This document shows, in pieces, positions 1 through 14,200 of a stretch of DNA of 64,000 nt; position 1 is the first letter of the stretch; each line of letters begins with the position of its first letter. Source of the DNA: Pholis gunnellus (taxonomy: Eukaryota > Chordata > Actinopteri > Perciformes > Pholidae); assembly GCA_910591455.2 (NCBI GenBank), contig OU342804.1, positions 10,113,133 through 10,177,132 of the forward strand, written 5' to 3'. Position numbers and translations under genes: made by a program. The notes under the pieces are model-generated. The model worked only from the letters and a program-made list of their open reading frames with translations. It ran no database searches and had not been told where the DNA came from.

Positions 1-294
1 GCCATGATGATAGCACGTGGTGCAAAGCTGGAGTCTGACAAAAGACGTTTTAGATGTGTAATGAAAGTTATTGATCTACTGTTGAAATATCTTTGGAAAG
101 TTTTTTTTGGTCCATTGTTTAAATTAATTTCTATGAAGAGAATGTAAAACCTTAAGTTTACAACTTGGCTCTGATTCACTGATTTTGTATTAAATGTATT
201 CCCCATTTACAGCATGTGTTTTTAGAATATTTCAGTGTAAAACCTGAACAGCTCAAAACACCATTCCTATATAATACCTGTCATCATAAGTTTC

Positions 295-817
295 CAGTGG
301 TGGAAGATTTTTTACCAAAGTAAATGTAGAAATACTATGGTTTTATATTATTCCTGAATTAAAAATGCAACTTAAGTAAAACAACAGAAGAATTATCAGC
401 AAAATGTATTTAAAAGTTTGAAAAGTGCTCATTATGCTGCATGGCTCCTTTCATGTGTTATACTATTATAGAATATTGTATTATTCTGTTTTTATCACTA
501 ATGAATATATATATATATATATACAATTTTTATATATATATATATGTGAGAGCAAGTAGCCACTGTTCCATACTCCGTATATACTACTGGGTAGGTTAAT
601 AATGCAGCCCCATATTATATATGCACAATATATGTTCTTTAATGTAAAAGGTTACTAACTCAGATACGTGTCAGATACATCTAGTGGTGTATGATTCCCT
701 TTGAAATGTAGTGGAGTTGTAGTAGAAAGTAGCATTAAATGGAAATACTCAAGTACAAGTACATCAAAATTGTAGTTTAGTTCTTGAGTAAATCGACGTA
801 AATACTTTCCACGACAG
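295..817. mobile_element. Older copy of the CAGTGGTGGAA element family
   Basis: Left end CAGTGGTGGAAGA and right end TACTTTCCACGACAG, like the element at 41090, with internal CTTAAGTAAAAC and CAAGTACAAGTAC motifs. No clear target-site duplication remains and an AT microsatellite has grown inside (about 503-546). Boundaries are approximate. Confidence 0.65.
503..546. repeat. AT microsatellite
   Basis: Two blocks of (AT)n around ACAATTTTT, inside the old transposon copy upstream of itga11. Confidence 0.85.
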
Positions 818-1066
818 AAGAGTCCACTACAAAAAGACGCTGCTTAAAAATGAGCCATTTGAGAGTTTTGACCCAGTCAAACTATGTTGACTGAGTGTGT
901 GTGAGAATACTCCTGCCTGCAGTGTCAGAGTGGACCTCCTTCTTCTTCTCCTTCTACAGTCCCCTCCTACTTTCCCAAGATATAGGCAGCACTTTAACTT
1001 AGACTTAGAGTCAATCACAGTGGGATCTTTAACTGTGCCCGCCACTGGGTCTCTTTGCCTCGGCCC

Positions 1067-1147
1067 ACCACACACACACTCACAGCAATCATCACTAACA
1101 CACACACACACACACACACGCACACACACAGACACACACACACATAC
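1067..1147. repeat. CA microsatellite before itga11 start
   Basis: Imperfect (CA)n in several blocks, ending 28 bases before the itga11 start codon, so probably in the promoter or 5' UTR. Confidence 0.9.
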
Positions 1148-1175
1148 AGACATGCATGCTTGCACCGGCAAATAT

Positions 1176-1224
1176 ATGGAGTACTACTGCTTCCTCCTGC
1201 TCTGGATCTGCAGCCAGAAGATAG
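1176..1224 (+). CDS. itga11: itga11 exon 1: start and signal peptide
   Basis: Encodes a hydrophobic leader (MEYYCFLLLWICSQKI) and ends in phase 1 at the donor GTGAGT. An in-frame ATG eight codons upstream at 1152 is also possible: it has a purine at -3, while the 1176 ATG has T at -3 but G at +4. I chose 1176 because the signal peptide then has about 21 residues, close to human (22). Exon assignment rests on the phase match with exon 2 and on position, since leaders are poorly conserved. Confidence 0.8.
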
Positions 1225-4200
1225 GTGAGTGAAATGTGTTTGTGTGTGTTATTGTTCTCAGTGTGTGTGTGTGTGTGCACTGAATGCACATGCTTTTGTT
1301 TTGCTGGTGTATGAATCAGACCTTCTGTCTCTCTACATGTAGCTTTGCAGTATAATAATGTCTCTCTAATTGTCAGTTATACTTTGACCCGTTCCAACAG
1401 CAACTGGAAACTTTGAGACTGTTGTTTTCAAAGGGTTTTTATGTGCACATATATTCTGCACTTGAAGGAGCAGCAATATCTGAATATCTTTAGCGAATGA
1501 ATGGCTGCCTGTGTGGATGACATCATAACCTGACATCTTGACCCAGTGTCATGGTAAGAGACAGGAAGGGCAGAGCTCAGTGGCTTTACCGAAGGATATT
1601 TTGTCCCCCGCAGGTCCACAGAGGTGCCGTGTGTCTCATTGGAAGCAGGCTTGTTCTCTCAAATGAAAGTTGATGCTATCTTTTCTCGGTGAAGTTTCCA
1701 GCTACTGAAGAGTTGTTGGTGCTCAGCCAGACCTGCGGTCAATTACCAGTGAACCTGTAACACATCTAGACAGGAGGAAAGTAAATAATACTAATAAGAT
1801 TAGTTATATTAAAAGGCACCAAAGTATTTTTCAGAGCTTATTAAGCCAACTGCGCCCCTTAATATACTGTAAAACCATAAGCAACTGATGCAGGGCTACA
1901 GTAGAGAACTCTATGTGGTTGAACTCGGCATACTGTGGACTGTATCCACATTGTTTAAACATTTCCATAGAGAATTGTGCATGTTGTCTCCGTGGCTATC
2001 CAGTTTTCTCAACAACGAAGCGTTATTCACTCCTTTTCTGTTACGCTGCATCATCCTGAGGTTAGTACTGGAATTTGTCGAAGAAGAACAAACTTAAATA
2101 TTGATTAAGACATTTGGAAAATAACTAAACAAAACTAAGCTGTGGTGGAGAGGAACTCTCTATTGTAAATATTTGGTTTGATTTTGGAATATGTTGGAAA
2201 CAAGTCTTGGACTGATGCCCCAGTGACGGAGACACTGACCTTGTAGCTGCAGTCTGCGGAGAAAGACTGGATGCTCGCTGTGGTGGGAGATGTTTTGGCA
2301 GGCACATAAGAAGGAGGCTGCATTTTTGTCTGCTGTTTATGGAATCCTGGGACTTTTGGATCAATGATCCCATCAACTTTGAGTAGGGCCATCTCATATA
2401 GACGACACGTATAAACAGTGGGTGTCATTTGCATCAAGAAACTACTATTTGACTTGCTTAGACTTGTCCTCATAAGACACACGTCCTCTTAAGCACTATT
2501 CCAGTAGGATAGTGCTGAAGAGTTTATTTCTAATGTAAACGTAGCATTTCCTCTTTTGAATGGACGTTCACTGTGACCACTCCATTCAGGGATGATCAAG
2601 CTGTCGTGAAGAGTTTGCACCATGACTTCCATATTGATGCAGAGGGTGAAGGGTGCACTGAAACTGACAATGCTAATCAATTACTGATATGTAAAAAAAT
2701 GAGGCAAAGTACTTCATGGTTAAACCTCAAAGTGCATGGTAGCAATTATATAATGGTCACATCCCAAAGGAAATTTAGGAGGCTGTATGACCCGTGCTCA
2801 ACTCTGTTCCACCACTGAGTTAACTGATGCCATAGCATGAATCTGCCTTACTGTCACCCACCTTTAAGTTACCTTACTATAGCTGCATTTACAGTTTTGG
2901 GCCACTAGAGATCAGATGAACTCCAGAACTAGCTGACAGACACTCAACCCTTACATAATATCACCTTATACAGTTGCTGTGGCAAACATGAAGCAACACT
3001 AATATTCAATTCGAAGCAATTATTCTGCAAATGATCAGTGATCTTTACTGTTAGAGGCCAACGTTTTGTTGACACCTCCAACCACCTTGACCTCTTCCCT
3101 ATGCACTCTTTGTGGCTCAATAACAATGTCACCCAGCATCCCCCTTTGCTATCCACGGACAAGACTAATTATTGCTACGACCGCTAGAGGGCTTTACCAC
3201 TTAAACATAAATCTATGTTGTTTTGGAGCATTCGCTGAAATAATGCTGTTGTTAGTCTTGGAAGGACAGTGTATACAGAATGTGGTTCATGGCAGTGGTG
3301 AGACTCAACCAGGCTGGACATTTGCATAAATCAAAACCACTGGCTAAAACACCTCATAAGTCATCGGAGTTTGATGGTTATTTTTGATTGGTTTCTGTGA
3401 CACACTTCACATTCAGGAACGTGGGGTCAGGGGAGGCAGGGGAGGCAGAGCCTCACCTGTCATCATGAAAAGTAAAAGACAAATAATGACATAAATAACA
3501 TAACATGCATAAAATAAATAATATTTATCTACTGATCTGTGCTATAAATGTAATTTCTGTATGATTTCAATCATTTTAAGCATGTTTATAGTCAAAATCG
3601 CTGAATTTGCTCATGTCCCGTTCAAACAGAGAGGAGACACGCGAGGTGAGGCAGCGACGAGCTGTGCCTCACCTCAGATTGCGCAATCCCTCACAGACAG
3701 GTTGAGCGCGTGCCTTTTGATTTCTCATTGTTTGTCACCACTGTAATATTTGTAGACACTTGTATTATACGTCCTTTCTTTCCATAGAATAGGTAATGTA
3801 TTTCACGTGTGTGTCGAACATATTTAGTCTTGCTGATCTGACAGAAACCGCAGAGAAAAAGCACAGAGGGTAGGCAAACAGTACCTCTGACTCACTGAAG
3901 GGGGCGCGGGAGAGCCCACGGGTCGGGTTCATGCTTGTACTTCCGTTACTCTTCTTCTACACTTCTCTTCTTCTTCTTATATTTAGCTTTGACCGCAAAC
4001 ATTGAAGATTAAATATCTAAGCTTTAACAACTCTCAAAAAACAGGGAAATATTACCAAATCAACAGCAATTCAACGTCGGACAGGTAAAGTAACCTTTTA
4101 TCTGTTTGTTGTTCTCTTTATAAATCCGTAGTTGTTACAGATTATCGCGGGATCTCGCGATTTTTGCGCTCCGCTTCTGAAACGCTCATGGTGGGTCAGG

Positions 4201-7200
4201 TCGGTGGGGCAGGTCGCAGATCGCGGAGCAGACGCTCCCAGTGGAATCAAATATGTAGCTTACCTATGTGTGTGTAAATAAATGCTGATATGAAAGATGA
4301 AAAACAACCAGTAGTCAATGTGCAAGCTGCTAATTGAATGGTGATTTAAAATACTCTATATTGGATTCATATATTTGTAAATCTGACTCTGAAAGAGTCA
4401 GTGCCTCACCAGCCGCGAACCTCACCGCACGTCACTGTTCACATTACAGATTGATTTATTTAAATGAAAAGCTTCATTAGTGTTGACTCAAGCTTTGTGT
4501 GAAGTGTCCTGCATGATTTTACTAGACACATGTAGTTTAAAATGTCCAAATTCCGTGGCCATTTTACAAAACCAATTAAATGTAATTATCTTATTTACAA
4601 GAACTAATTGTTTCCAAGTTTGAAAAGCCTCCCGGGACGTCCAGCAATCTCAGTTATTTACTGTATCTCTGCCAACCAATTTGGCACGGGTTTATGTTTC
4701 ACACATCTCTGTTGTTTCCTTTGTTAAGACATCTTGATTGATTACAATTGGTCCAAAAATCAGATGATTATAGTTTGGTCAGAGATTCCTTCATTCTTTC
4801 ATGCTGTGTCGATATGGCTTTTGGATCTTTCAGTGTCCAGATTTTCAAAAGTGAGCCCTGCCTGTTGGGATCTAGTGAGATATGTCAGTAGCATATTGAC
4901 ATATAATGGCCCTGGGATATCTGAATATCAATTAATATTAAAATGCCTCGTCAAAATGAATTATTTTAAAAAATTGTTGAATTACTGTCATGTTGTTGCA
5001 AAAATATGTGCTCATTAATCAGTTAGTAGTTTTCCAACATTTATAGTCTGTTGAAGTTTTAGTGTTACATTTGGTTAATGTCACACATGCCGAAATAAAT
5101 GAATGCTCTACTTCCTCATCATGTTGTTTCTGTAACAACAAACGTAACACTTACTAATTCTATGCACATGTCTTGACAGTGTCGTGCAGTGGTGGTGCAC
5201 GTCTTATATTGCGGTGCCCGAGAGACTTTTTGTTGGCTCAGAGGGTCAACAGCTTGTTAATCAGTGCCCAGTTGGCTGTTGCGTATTGGGAACATCTGGT
5301 TCTATACCCCGTGCGTCCCAGGGTATTTGCGTTGGCGTGGGGTGAATGTGATATAAGGAGCCAAAATCTTTGAACGTGTGTTGTCAAGTGTGAAATATCT
5401 TTCCATAGAAAACCATTGTAATGGAAACCCAGAATGGATCGATGGAAAAACAGTACACTCTGTTGCTTTTGAGGTGGATTTTATGTGGAGTTCTCATATT
5501 TGTTGGAACACCAATCAGATGCAGTAATGCAGTGTCTATACTCATCACCATGATGTACCGTATGTTTTCATGAATCCTAAACCGTATTACACTCTTGTCA
5601 ACTTATGCAAGAACTGCATCATGCTTGTCTGATACGAGGATGCCTCCAAGCCAGCAGCTTGCACATCGCAGCCGTCCCGGCTGCTCTATGTCAATGGGTC
5701 TGTGGTGGAGCTCCTGCAGCTTGGTGTTGGGCCAAAGGCAGCAGCGGACTAATGTGGGTCGCACCGGCAGCCACCGGCCTGAGGTTTGTTTATCTGGGCA
5801 TGAAAGCCGGTACACATGAAACCCAGCAAGACTCTGACCTTGCGTTAGAAGCTGCTGATATTGCTTTGAATATTAAATTTGCTCCGCCACATTAGTAGCT
5901 TGAAATGGAAAGCGGATCACCTCCGTTCTCATGCTTTCACCCTGACACTTTCCGACAGCATTTGCTCATTTCTTGGTCAGACTTCAGCCTCTCTGTGATT
6001 TCATCTTGGGACATTTATTTTAAATGCTTGAAAGTCATCCTAGCGTTAAATCTGCTACCAGAACTGTTAACATTCATGTTTTCCAGTTGGAACAAAGATG
6101 GAGAGACTTCAAAATGATGCAGCCCACTCACTGTCTGTTATCTGTAAAAATGATTTATGCTGCACCACACTGTCAAGAGTTACCTGCTGATTTGTATTTG
6201 TTTTCATGCACCTGTCTGTTCCAAACAATCTATTTCCAGTCACCCCTTTTATGTTTCTAGACAGAAACTTCAGGAGGATGTTTGGGGTCTGGATCAAACA
6301 CCAGCTGAACATGTGAGCCATTCATGCAACAGGAAATGAGCGATGTGGAGAATGTGTCAATATTTACACCAGCAGTCTGCATGGCAGTGATGGCCATTCA
6401 TTTGAATGGAGGTTTTCATGAAACAGAACAACTGGTCTATGGTTGTGCCAATCAAGGTGTGATACACTCCTGGTCCCTTGACAGACTTGAGAAATGAATG
6501 ACTCATTCACTGGTTTTTCACACGGTTTCACAGATACTTACTGAAGAACAGTGGGAGTTTGCTATTTGTTTGGACAACCTAATAACACTCCAAAATATTC
6601 AGTATCTAAGGAATGCAGAAACTTCACATTTCTGTTGGAGGAATACAGCTGCTCAATATGTAACATCTCCTTTGCTGTTCAAAGTGCAAACAACTGCTCA
6701 CCTAAACAAATATATCTTCTGCTGTGTAACGAACAAAAAGTTGCAACTTAGCCCAGTATTCTACACTACGTAGACACTTTTAATCCTGATTAAAAGTAGT
6801 GTCTGTAGTGTTTTTAATATAGAAATGTAGTTTGGAACTATTTGGATTCCATTTGACCTCCTGATGCATGAAACTGATATGATTTAACCCCTATTGTAAT
6901 GTCATAATTCAACCCGAGTTCTTACTAAATACAATGAAGCGTCCTTTCACCATGTGTAGTGTCAAATTGGATTTCTTATTTATTTCTTATAGGCTTGCTT
7001 TCTAAGTGCCGGTGAGGCTCATCTTCATTACATAATTCTATTATAGTGAAAATAATCCCACAGTTCACTCAGAGAATGTGTTAGATAACCAAAAAAAAGA
7101 GTGATTTGCCATTACTAATGGCGACTCGGTATTGTTTGAGACTGTGTGTGAGTCATCATGCCAACATGTCGAGTACTTTGCCAGGTGTTTATATTTCTGT

Positions 7201-10200
7201 GGACAGATTTTGCCACCATGATAGCGACACAACCGTACAAGATGCAGTCATGAAACTTAACAGTTGTGTGGTTGAGACCAAAATGAAGGCGGAGTTTGAA
7301 GACGGGCGTGGTCCGAGCAAGTGCGCCGTAAGTAGGCGGATAGGAAGTGAGGAAGGGGCTAATGGTCCCCCCCCGATTTTACACTCCTGGCCCAATTTGG
7401 TGTCACGGCATGATGAGATGCAAATTGGCCTCGGGCGGCGCAAATTGATGCAGAGAGCTGTCCATACAAGTTGATAATGTTTCACCCTAATCGAAAAAAT
7501 GTACACGTATACCAGGACTTTAGAAATCTGCTTCATAAATGTATGGACAAATTAGAAAAAGGAGAAGTCTGGAAAAGAAGAAGTCCGTACAACGTGTTGT
7601 CCGACCACGTCTTAGCTGTTAAGAAGGGCCACACAGGAAGGTTGTCACACAGAGGAGGAAGACGCAATACTCATTTAAACAACATTTCTCTTTGAAAGCC
7701 GTTCATGTTGTTTACATGAAACGGGACAGAAATAGTTACTTAATTTGCTCAGCTGGCCAATCACAGCATAAAAGCAAGGAACATCTGAGACGCAGTTCTG
7801 AGCACTCCAAGGGACCTCCAAAGCTAGATCTTGCTTGGTGTTGCATGGAGCCAGACCACAAACTGCTACACGACAAGCTTTTGTATTTGACACGCCTCCA
7901 AACCAACACATTGACACTAAATTGACAATAAACTAAAAAAAACACACAACTACTTCTATCAAAATGTTGGTCTGTTTTTTTGTTTTTTTGGAGAGTTTTC
8001 TCTATATCTAGCTGACAGATATTGTTTTTCATGGACAGCAAAGAGCCAGCAGCTCTTGTGAGGTGTGTTTAAAAGCTGTAGTTTTCCTCATGGCAGACTG
8101 GTACACGTTGTTGTGTCTGGGGAGTTTTGGGACACACAGTCCTTGACATCAACTAGTGATGTAATGTGGGTAATGTGGGTTTCTCGATTTATCTTGGCAA
8201 TGAAGATGAGTATCACTGGGATACAAGTGAAAACAGATGCTATACTCACCATTAATGGGCTATTGGCTAGCAACAATCTTCAACAGTAATCATATTAAGA
8301 GACTCAAACTGTTCTCTCTGCATAACAGTGAGTAATAGCCTGATTCTCTTTATTAATATATATTTAATGTAGCATTCTAACCTGCGCAATCACATACTTG
8401 TGGCTCATTAGGTACGTAGAGTCGGCTTAAGAACTACCAGTGAAAAATCCTAAAAGTTTTTCACTTTTGATTGACATCATTACAAGAGAACACCAGGTAC
8501 AACCGTCTTGAATTTGACCTCAGCTGTCCTTTGTTGAGGGTTAATTTGAATTTTACAAGTTTTCCAACTTTGTTGAGCATTCCTTGACCTTGTTGTTTAC
8601 ATTTAACTGAGTTTCCTCATGCAGGGAAAAAAACTTTACTTGACGTGACCCCAGAGCCTCCCACATGGGGAGTGAGCTGAGAGTGGGGTCGTTTAGCGTG
8701 AGGGCGAGGGATTGAATAAGCCCAACAGTGTTTGGACAAGAGCCACAGAGATGTAAGAAGTGGGGGAGTTTGTGGTGGGTTAAAGAAGAGGCCTGTGTGC
8801 AGTCAGCTCAGCTGTGCTACTTAAACTGTGAGAAAGCACTTAATTTTCAAGCAATCATCTTAAACCTCTACCAAACAAACCCTTTTTGTGTCATTTTTCC
8901 CTCTTACTTTCCCTTCTTCATACATTTTTTGGCTCTGAAATGAAATAGCTCCCAATCTAACTTTGTATATTTGGGGATTTTGAGTATCAGTGAGCTGTGG
9001 TGTAAAGGTCAACATGATCCTTGACCACACAGTAGCTGACACATCAATGGAGCAACATTGATCAACACACACACACTCACGATAGGTTTGGCAACTGGTG
9101 AGACAGAGATCAGCAGGAGATTAAGTAGAAGACAGATGAACCGAGAGAGATGGATGAGAGGAAGTCAGAGTGGTAGACGATTACGTTTTTTCCCCTTCTC
9201 CTCCGCCAAAAGGAAAATCTCATCACCTCCAAGTCCTCACACAGAGTCCTCCTCTTTTCATGGAAATTTAAAAGCCAAATCATGCCATCACAATTAATGA
9301 CCCATAATGGGTAACTTGGTGACATGCAAAATCTGGAAAAAAAATACCTTCTGCGATTGGTATTTTAATTGAAAGCAGACTGTTCACTGCTCTTTTCTAC
9401 CACCTGGTAAGCTGTCAAGAGATGTGAGAGAAATGTAAGTACTCAATCGGAAAAATCGATTCGCTTTGATGAGGTCCCACTGCAGCTTTAACTTTTTACC
9501 CTCTTATGTCATGTTACACTTCACCATCTATTAACCGCAATATCAAAACAAAACTCCTTGCTGAGCTTCCTTACCAATATTATTATTGTCCCTGTTGTTG
9601 AATAAAGACCTACCCGGCTTTACAGGAACAGTGTTCTTCCTTAATTTCATTGTCTTCAGTCTCGATGGCCAGGTGATGTGGTGGTTCATTTTTACACTGT
9701 GATCCGTAGGCTTAAGCTTCAATCTTTATCTTTTTAACCTGTTTGCTTGTGAATCACTTTGACATACTGATATATCCTTCAAACACATATCAAAGACCCT
9801 TCTGTCTGCTTCTCTCTGAAATCGCTTTTTGTTTTTGCAAGACTTGGATAATATTTATGGAGAGAGTGCAGTTAGTGACAGTGTTGGCTCCATTGTAGCT
9901 CTGACAGCTTGACGGAGTAGCAGTGGTGGGCGGGGCTTAGCAAAGGGTCCATTGCATTTTCAAGATATTAGGTACTGATATGGTGCAGTTTTTTTTTGTT
10001 GTAATTTCTTAATATGGAAGGACATTTTGAGAGCCTTGTCAACTCCTTCACCTCTGAAATGTAAATCGCAAATGTTCCATCTGTCTTGCAACAGATTCAA
10101 GCCTTTTATACGTTTTATGTCAGATTGGTGCCTGTCAAAAAGTTCCTATGGCAGGAAAACATTGGTCGTGTAGGTGGTCACGTTGACACTACGCGGCTTA

Positions 10201-11227
10201 ACCAAAATCCCTTTAGGTCTGCAGATTTCTGATGGAAGAATGTCAGATGTCACTCAGCTTTATGAGGGAAGTCTGTGTTTAGACTGGAGACATGAGGCAG
10301 TAGGATTATTTTAATGATGAGTAAGGATGATCTTGCGGCTGTTTGTTGCACTTTGGCCAGATGTTGAGGTCTAATCAGTGCTAATGTAAATGTTTCTTTT
10401 AGTACAGACATCCATGAGACTGAGATACCACGAGGCACTGAAAACTAGATGTTCTGTACAGATTACACTAATGCCATAGAACTGGGTAACATCCGGTCAT
10501 TAATGGCATCTCCTGATGAAAGTGGCCTTTTTCTGTTTCAAGGCTTCCATGACTGCTTCAATATCGACACAAAGAACCCCAGGATCATCAAAGGCCCGAA
10601 ACAAGCCCTGTTTGGATACACTGTTCAGCAACACGTTGCCGCTGGAGGAGAAAAGTGGTAAGAGGCTGATATGATTTACACACTTCTGCAATGCAAACGA
10701 TTATACCCCGTTGATGTTTTCGAACCTGTACAGCAATGTGACAAAAGTTGTGTTTTTTTTAAATCAATTGATTTCAGCAACTGGGCAGCTGCTGTATTGA
10801 CAATATTATGGCTTCAGACACCACAGTGATTCAATCATCTATCTTTTATGACATACATTGTGGTCTATGGCTAAGATTAAGAGGTCAAGTACATTACGAT
10901 TGTTAAAACACAAAAGACAAGCCGTTAGTGCCAACAGACTGTCTGACTTGGCACTGAGACATTTTTTCCCCAGAATCTACTGATCTACTGTACCTCTCCT
11001 GTGATGTGTGCAAAGTTTCCTCCCATTAATTTGTGCTTGCAAAACAAACTATATACTGAGCTGGATACCTCTCATTCATCATGTTACCTCATAGCACAAA
11101 GTGACTCCTGATGCACGCTATTATCAGGCCAACTGGCACCGTGCGGTGGCCAAAAATTAGTCTCTGGCTTTCCCAAAATCTCTGGTAGCAAACACTGTGC
11201 TAGTACCATGCCACATTCCAGCTGTGC

Positions 11228-11270
<43 letters not shown>

Positions 11271-14200
11271 GTATGTTGTATGTGTAAATCATTAGTTTGG
11301 TTTGTATATATATTTTTATGTCTGTTTTTTTCTCTCTGACTTCAATAGCTTCCAGACTGCCTTTCCCAGAAAAATGATAGTGTTGGTCATTTGTTTAAAT
11401 GGTTGAAACAACCTTTGTTTACAACTTCCTGACAAGCAAATAATGACTGTCCCCGCTAAGTATCATCATTTTTTAGGGTGGATGCTTAGGTGTACAATGC
11501 ATGGGATGATGACTATGGTTCGCATCTTGTCTCGTTCCAACAACAGTTTTGAACATGAAAGTAAAACTAAAAATAACCAGAAGTTTCCTTAACCGAACGC
11601 ACAGTCTCAGACAGAAAAAGCACTCCATGAAGCCCCCTCATGCACTTGAATAGGAACAATGCGAGGATGGCCCTGCAGCAAATAAACAGCAATGAAATGT
11701 TGCTTCATTCTGAAAATAGCATTGCATTCGCCAATTAAAGACATACAAACTAAATGATTGCTGATACTTTGTAGCGTGGATGTCGTATAACTGTTTACAT
11801 GTGAATCATAATATGATTGCTGCCAGAGCAGTAAAATCCTTCCTCACAATAATGAAAACTGCTGTGCAGCATCTTGGCATCAGAATCGTAGTCACATACG
11901 CGGATCTGGATTTAAACTGGAGTTTAATATTGTTCAACACTTAACCTTTAAGCTTAGGTCAACTTAATGCAAACTATATAAGGTAAAGTGTGTGTCCAGC
12001 TAGAGGTTATCAACTATCTAGTTGAAAACCCTGAACCTGAACCATAAGGGTGATGGTTCAGAAACCACTCACATCAGTTAAGATGTGATAATCAATCAGA
12101 ATAAGTGTAACATAAGCGTTGTTAGTTGCAATCTAATTATTGTTGCAACAACATTGTGGTAGAACCGGGCTATGGCTCATGAAGATTGTATCTTCATTAT
12201 TTGCCTCAAACACCAGCTCAATGGTAAAATTAAGAACTGCTCTGCTAGCATAATGGGACCAGTGTACAGCATACGCAATAAACCATACTGGGCTCACTGT
12301 CCCGTCCTGATTGCTTTAACAAGTTCCTCCTGGCGAGTTATCCATCACCATCATGTGTCTGTGTGAAAAGAGAGAGGGTATTGTATTCATATAAAGAAGC
12401 TTCAAAATATTGCACTTGGCAATGAAATCACTATATTCTTCTGCTGTATCTAATCACACATCACAATGTCTGTTGATAACAAGTAATAAGCAGCTAGAGA
12501 GAGCATCCCATTTCTTGGTAAGTTGTGGCATTTTAGACAGTTTGACAGAGGTATGTTTTTAGATCTCACTTCCGCCACTTGTGATTTTTCACGAAAATGT
12601 CGCCACAGACATGCAAGGGTTAATTCAGTTTTACCTTATTGGGTGACAGTGACTTAACATACAATTATTTAAATGAAAACCATTGAGATTATTACTTTAA
12701 GTTTAGAATCAGTTTCAGGTAAGGCTTGTGATGGCAAGGATGTCTGGTGTTTTTATTGTTCTCAACAAATCCTGTGAAAAGACAAAAAACAGCATCTAAT
12801 GCTGATGTCTATTTAGCCAAATTGTGATGTGGCTTCTTCCTTTGTATTGAGCCAAAAGACTCCATAAAATATCCTATAATCGATTAAAAAAACATCAATC
12901 AGTCTCACTGTTTCACTGGGTGACCCCCTTCATTAGCCTACTTGAACATGGTGGTTCATCAGGTGAGGGGCTGCAAACGTGTGTGTTCTTGGTGTACAGG
13001 CAGAGACGGTGACAAACTTGTAGAGTGAAGTGACAAACCATCAAGAGCTGCCAACTCACAGATGTCAAAGTCTTCCTTTTTGCACATGTCAGCGACAGGG
13101 TGGATTACACTGTTAAATCCAAGTTCCTTACCATTCGGAGCAACCGTCAGAGCCAACCATGACTGTCAGAACTATAAAAGGTCTGATGAGGCTGATTTGT
13201 GCGGAATAAATGTCACCAGAGACGCTGCTTAAACTGAGGTAAATGTCTGAGAACGAGGTGAGAACACTTGCAGTGGAAGAATAGTGCAGACCAGACTGTG
13301 AAAACGCCGTCTAACCAAATGGAGCTGCAGCGATTGGGGGTGTTGCCTTCTTTATTAAGTGTTCATACATCTGGTATGAGAGTATCTTTATCTTAAATTA
13401 AGCAATATGATATTTGAAGTGTGGAAGACAACTAATGCGGTGGAAAGTCTTCTAATTGATACCACAAAAGAAAAGTTTTTGGTAAATGTCTCCTATTTTT
13501 ATATGATTTAATGTTTAAAAGTGCTGTTGTGGCTATTCAGTATCCTGTCAAACTCTGTGACCCACCTTGATAATGACTCGTCTTTCTTCCCGTCAGACAA
13601 CTTACTCATCCAGTGGAGTTCAGTTTCAAAAAGACTGTTTAGTCGGTGCAGCAGTGTGTGGATATGTGAACACACAGCTGCGTGCACAAACTCAAGCTGT
13701 ACAGTATATTTGTGTTTGTGTCTGTGGGAGTGTGTGTGTGTGATGCATAGTCTTGACGGTTCTCAGCTGGACTGCAGGAATGTTGCAGGATCTGACCGAG
13801 ATGTGAAAACACGGTGCTAATGAGTGTTAAAAGGATCATTAAAATGATTCAAAAATAATGTTGTCTTCAATTCCGACAAGACTTCATTTGTTTCATCGAC
13901 ATCTGCACATCTAAACCAAAGATATTGCTGCTCAAGATAGTTTTATATATCACCAGTGGGAGGTTGCCCAAATGATGTGAGCATCCACTTTTTATCAGAA
14001 AACATACCATAATATAAAAATGCTCTTTCACAAGAGAGGTACTGCTTTCAAAAGGTTACATAAGTAAATCTAAATTCGCAAAATGCACTTCAGTATCATA
14101 GTATTTGTTTTGCAGAAGGCCTTTGTTACAGGGAGTTTTATATATATATAATATATATTTATACATTGGATCTTACTTTTAATTGCTTTTTACACTGCTA

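Larger units (their letters stand above)
1..1151. other. Upstream region of itga11
   Basis: No gene seen. Holds the old transposon copy (295-817) and CA repeats. No convincing TATA box next to the start codon; the promoter cannot be placed from sequence alone. Confidence 0.6.
1225..10542 (+). other. itga11: itga11 intron 1
   Basis: 9.3 kb with donor GTGAGT and acceptor TTTCAAG. Contains the 1024-bp hAT element, the hairpin at 6763 and otherwise low-complexity noncoding DNA. Short open frames here (for example 7106-7474) show no recognisable protein family. Confidence 0.85.

Noticed and set aside
897..1232. 111-codon open frame leading into itga11 exon 1
   Set aside because: Only its last codons are coding; the upstream part translates CA repeats into His-Thr runs.
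7106..7474. 122-codon open frame in itga11 intron 1
   Set aside because: No recognisable domain, no splice or promoter context, and intronic position; a chance frame is likeliest.
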